In this document: positions 6,300-6,971 of the stretch, piece after piece
How positions within the stretch are numbered: the stretch's first letter is position 1
How the letters are laid out: every line of letters begins with the position of its first letter
Source: SIG452 sp045638525
GTDB lineage: Bacteria; Bacillota; Clostridia; UMGS1840
Reading direction: 5' to 3'
Length of the DNA stretch: 6,971 nucleotides
Assembly: GCA_045638525.1 (NCBI GenBank)
Contig: JAZUBQ010000007.1
Location: forward strand, 1-6,971
The notes under the pieces: generated by a model
The model's input: the letters and a program-made list of their open reading frames with translations, nothing else
Database searches by the model: none
Told to the model about the DNA's origin: nothing
Translations under genes and position numbers: made by a program

Positions 6300-6971
6300 A
6301 TGATTAAAAGAATTGGTATCTTAACAGGCGGCGGCGATTGCCCCGGTTTAAACCCCGTAATCCGTGCAGTTGTAAAAACTGCGATTGAAAAATATGGTAT
6401 GACCGTAGTTGGCTTTAAAAACGGCTACAAAGGGTTATACAACAATGAAACCGTAGAACTAACTTTAGAAAACACATCCGGTATCTTACATAGAGGCGGA
6501 ACTATTTTGTATAGCTCCAACAAAGACAATTTGTTCGATTACTTAGTACCTGATGAAAACGGCAATATGGTAAAGAAAAATGTTTCCCACGTTGGCGTGG
6601 AAAACATCAAAAAGAACAACATTGATGCGATGATTATCATCGGTGGCGACGGTACTTTAACCAGCGGTCGCGACTTTGCAAGATTAGGTGTACCGGTAAT
6701 CGGTGTACCCAAAACCATTGATAACGACTTATCTTCCACCGACACTACTTTCGGTTTTGACACCGCAGTAGGAGTTGCGGCAGAAGCGATTGACAGAATC
6801 CATACCACCGCAGAATCTCATCACAGAATTATCACTGTGGAAATTATGGGAAGATACGCAGGTTTCTTAGGATTATCCTCCGGTATCGCAGGTGGTGCGG
6901 ATGTTATCTTAATTCCTGAAATTCCTTTTGATATTAACAAAGTAGCAGAACACATCAAAAAAAGAATTGCA
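6300..6971 (+). CDS. 6-phosphofructokinase, PfkA family (3' end cut by window)
   Basis: The first 224 residues of a phosphofructokinase, which phosphorylates fructose 6-phosphate to the 1,6-bisphosphate in glycolysis, run off the right edge with no stop; about 100-200 residues are missing. Visible motifs are ILTGGGDCPGLN (7-18) for the phosphoryl donor, GGDGT (115-119), PKTIDND (137-143) with catalytic D141, TTFGFDTA (149-156), the substrate loop EIMGRYAGFL (181-190) and AGGADVILIPE. By E. coli numbering, position 104 is Gly (G118 here), as in ATP-using enzymes, while position 124 is Lys (K138), as in PPi-using enzymes and in a group of ATP enzymes of actinobacteria, plants and trypanosomes. 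ATP use is therefore likelier, but PPi use is not excluded. The close spacing to rhaA suggests co-transcription. It could be the housekeeping enzyme or one dedicated to this sugar pathway. Confidence 0.93.
   Translation, partial: MIKRIGILTGGGDCPGLNPVIRAVVKTAIEKYGMTVVGFKNGYKGLYNNETVELTLENTSGILHRGGTILYSSNKDNLFDYLVPDENGNMVKKNVSHVGVENIKKNNIDAMIIIGGDGTLTSGRDFARLGVPVIGVPKTIDNDLSSTDTTFGFDTAVGVAAEAIDRIHTTAESHHRIITVEIMGRYAGFLGLSSGIAGGADVILIPEIPFDINKVAEHIKKRIA

Overview
This window looks like part of a sugar-catabolism operon from an anaerobic member of the Clostridia (Firmicutes), probably a gut or rumen lineage. The base composition is moderately AT-rich. The Shine-Dalgarno sites are strong and purine-rich. 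The aldose epimerase, DUF4867, FGGY kinase and bifurcating-type ETF sequences are all of the clostridial sort. The taxon is inferred from these features and cannot be fixed from the sequence alone.

Seven genes lie on the + strand, nearly end to end. They are: the C-terminal part of an IolB-family sugar isomerase (2-592, cut by the left edge); a LacX-type aldose 1-epimerase (602-1456); a DUF4867 cupin-like protein (1522-2169); an FGGY carbohydrate kinase (2183-3655); a single-chain electron-transfer flavoprotein with EtfB fused to EtfA (3655-5007); an L-rhamnose isomerase, RhaA (5033-6280); and the first 224 codons of a 6-phosphofructokinase (6300-6971, cut by the right edge). Gaps are 9, 65, 13, -1, 25 and 19 bases, so co-transcription is likely. 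The only sizeable gap (1457-1521) holds a perfect 9-bp hairpin. I saw no promoter, RNA gene, CRISPR array or mobile element, and no gap reaches 300 bases.

Read as a pathway, the cluster could interconvert anomers of an incoming (deoxy)sugar (epimerase), isomerise it to a ketose (RhaA, perhaps also the IolB-like and DUF4867 proteins), phosphorylate it (FGGY kinase) and pass it to lower glycolysis (an aldolase not in the window; phosphofructokinase). The exact sugar is uncertain: RhaA points to L-rhamnose or a related aldose, IolB to inositol-type or 5-deoxyuronate chemistry, and the kinase is not of the RhaB type.

The most unusual gene is the ETF. Both subunits are in one 450-residue chain, the EtfB part and EtfA domain I are clearly shortened, and the gene is start-stop coupled to the sugar kinase. 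No acyl-CoA dehydrogenase or other usual ETF partner is visible. This suggests a flavin-based electron-transfer step tied to sugar catabolism, with a partner dehydrogenase encoded outside the window.
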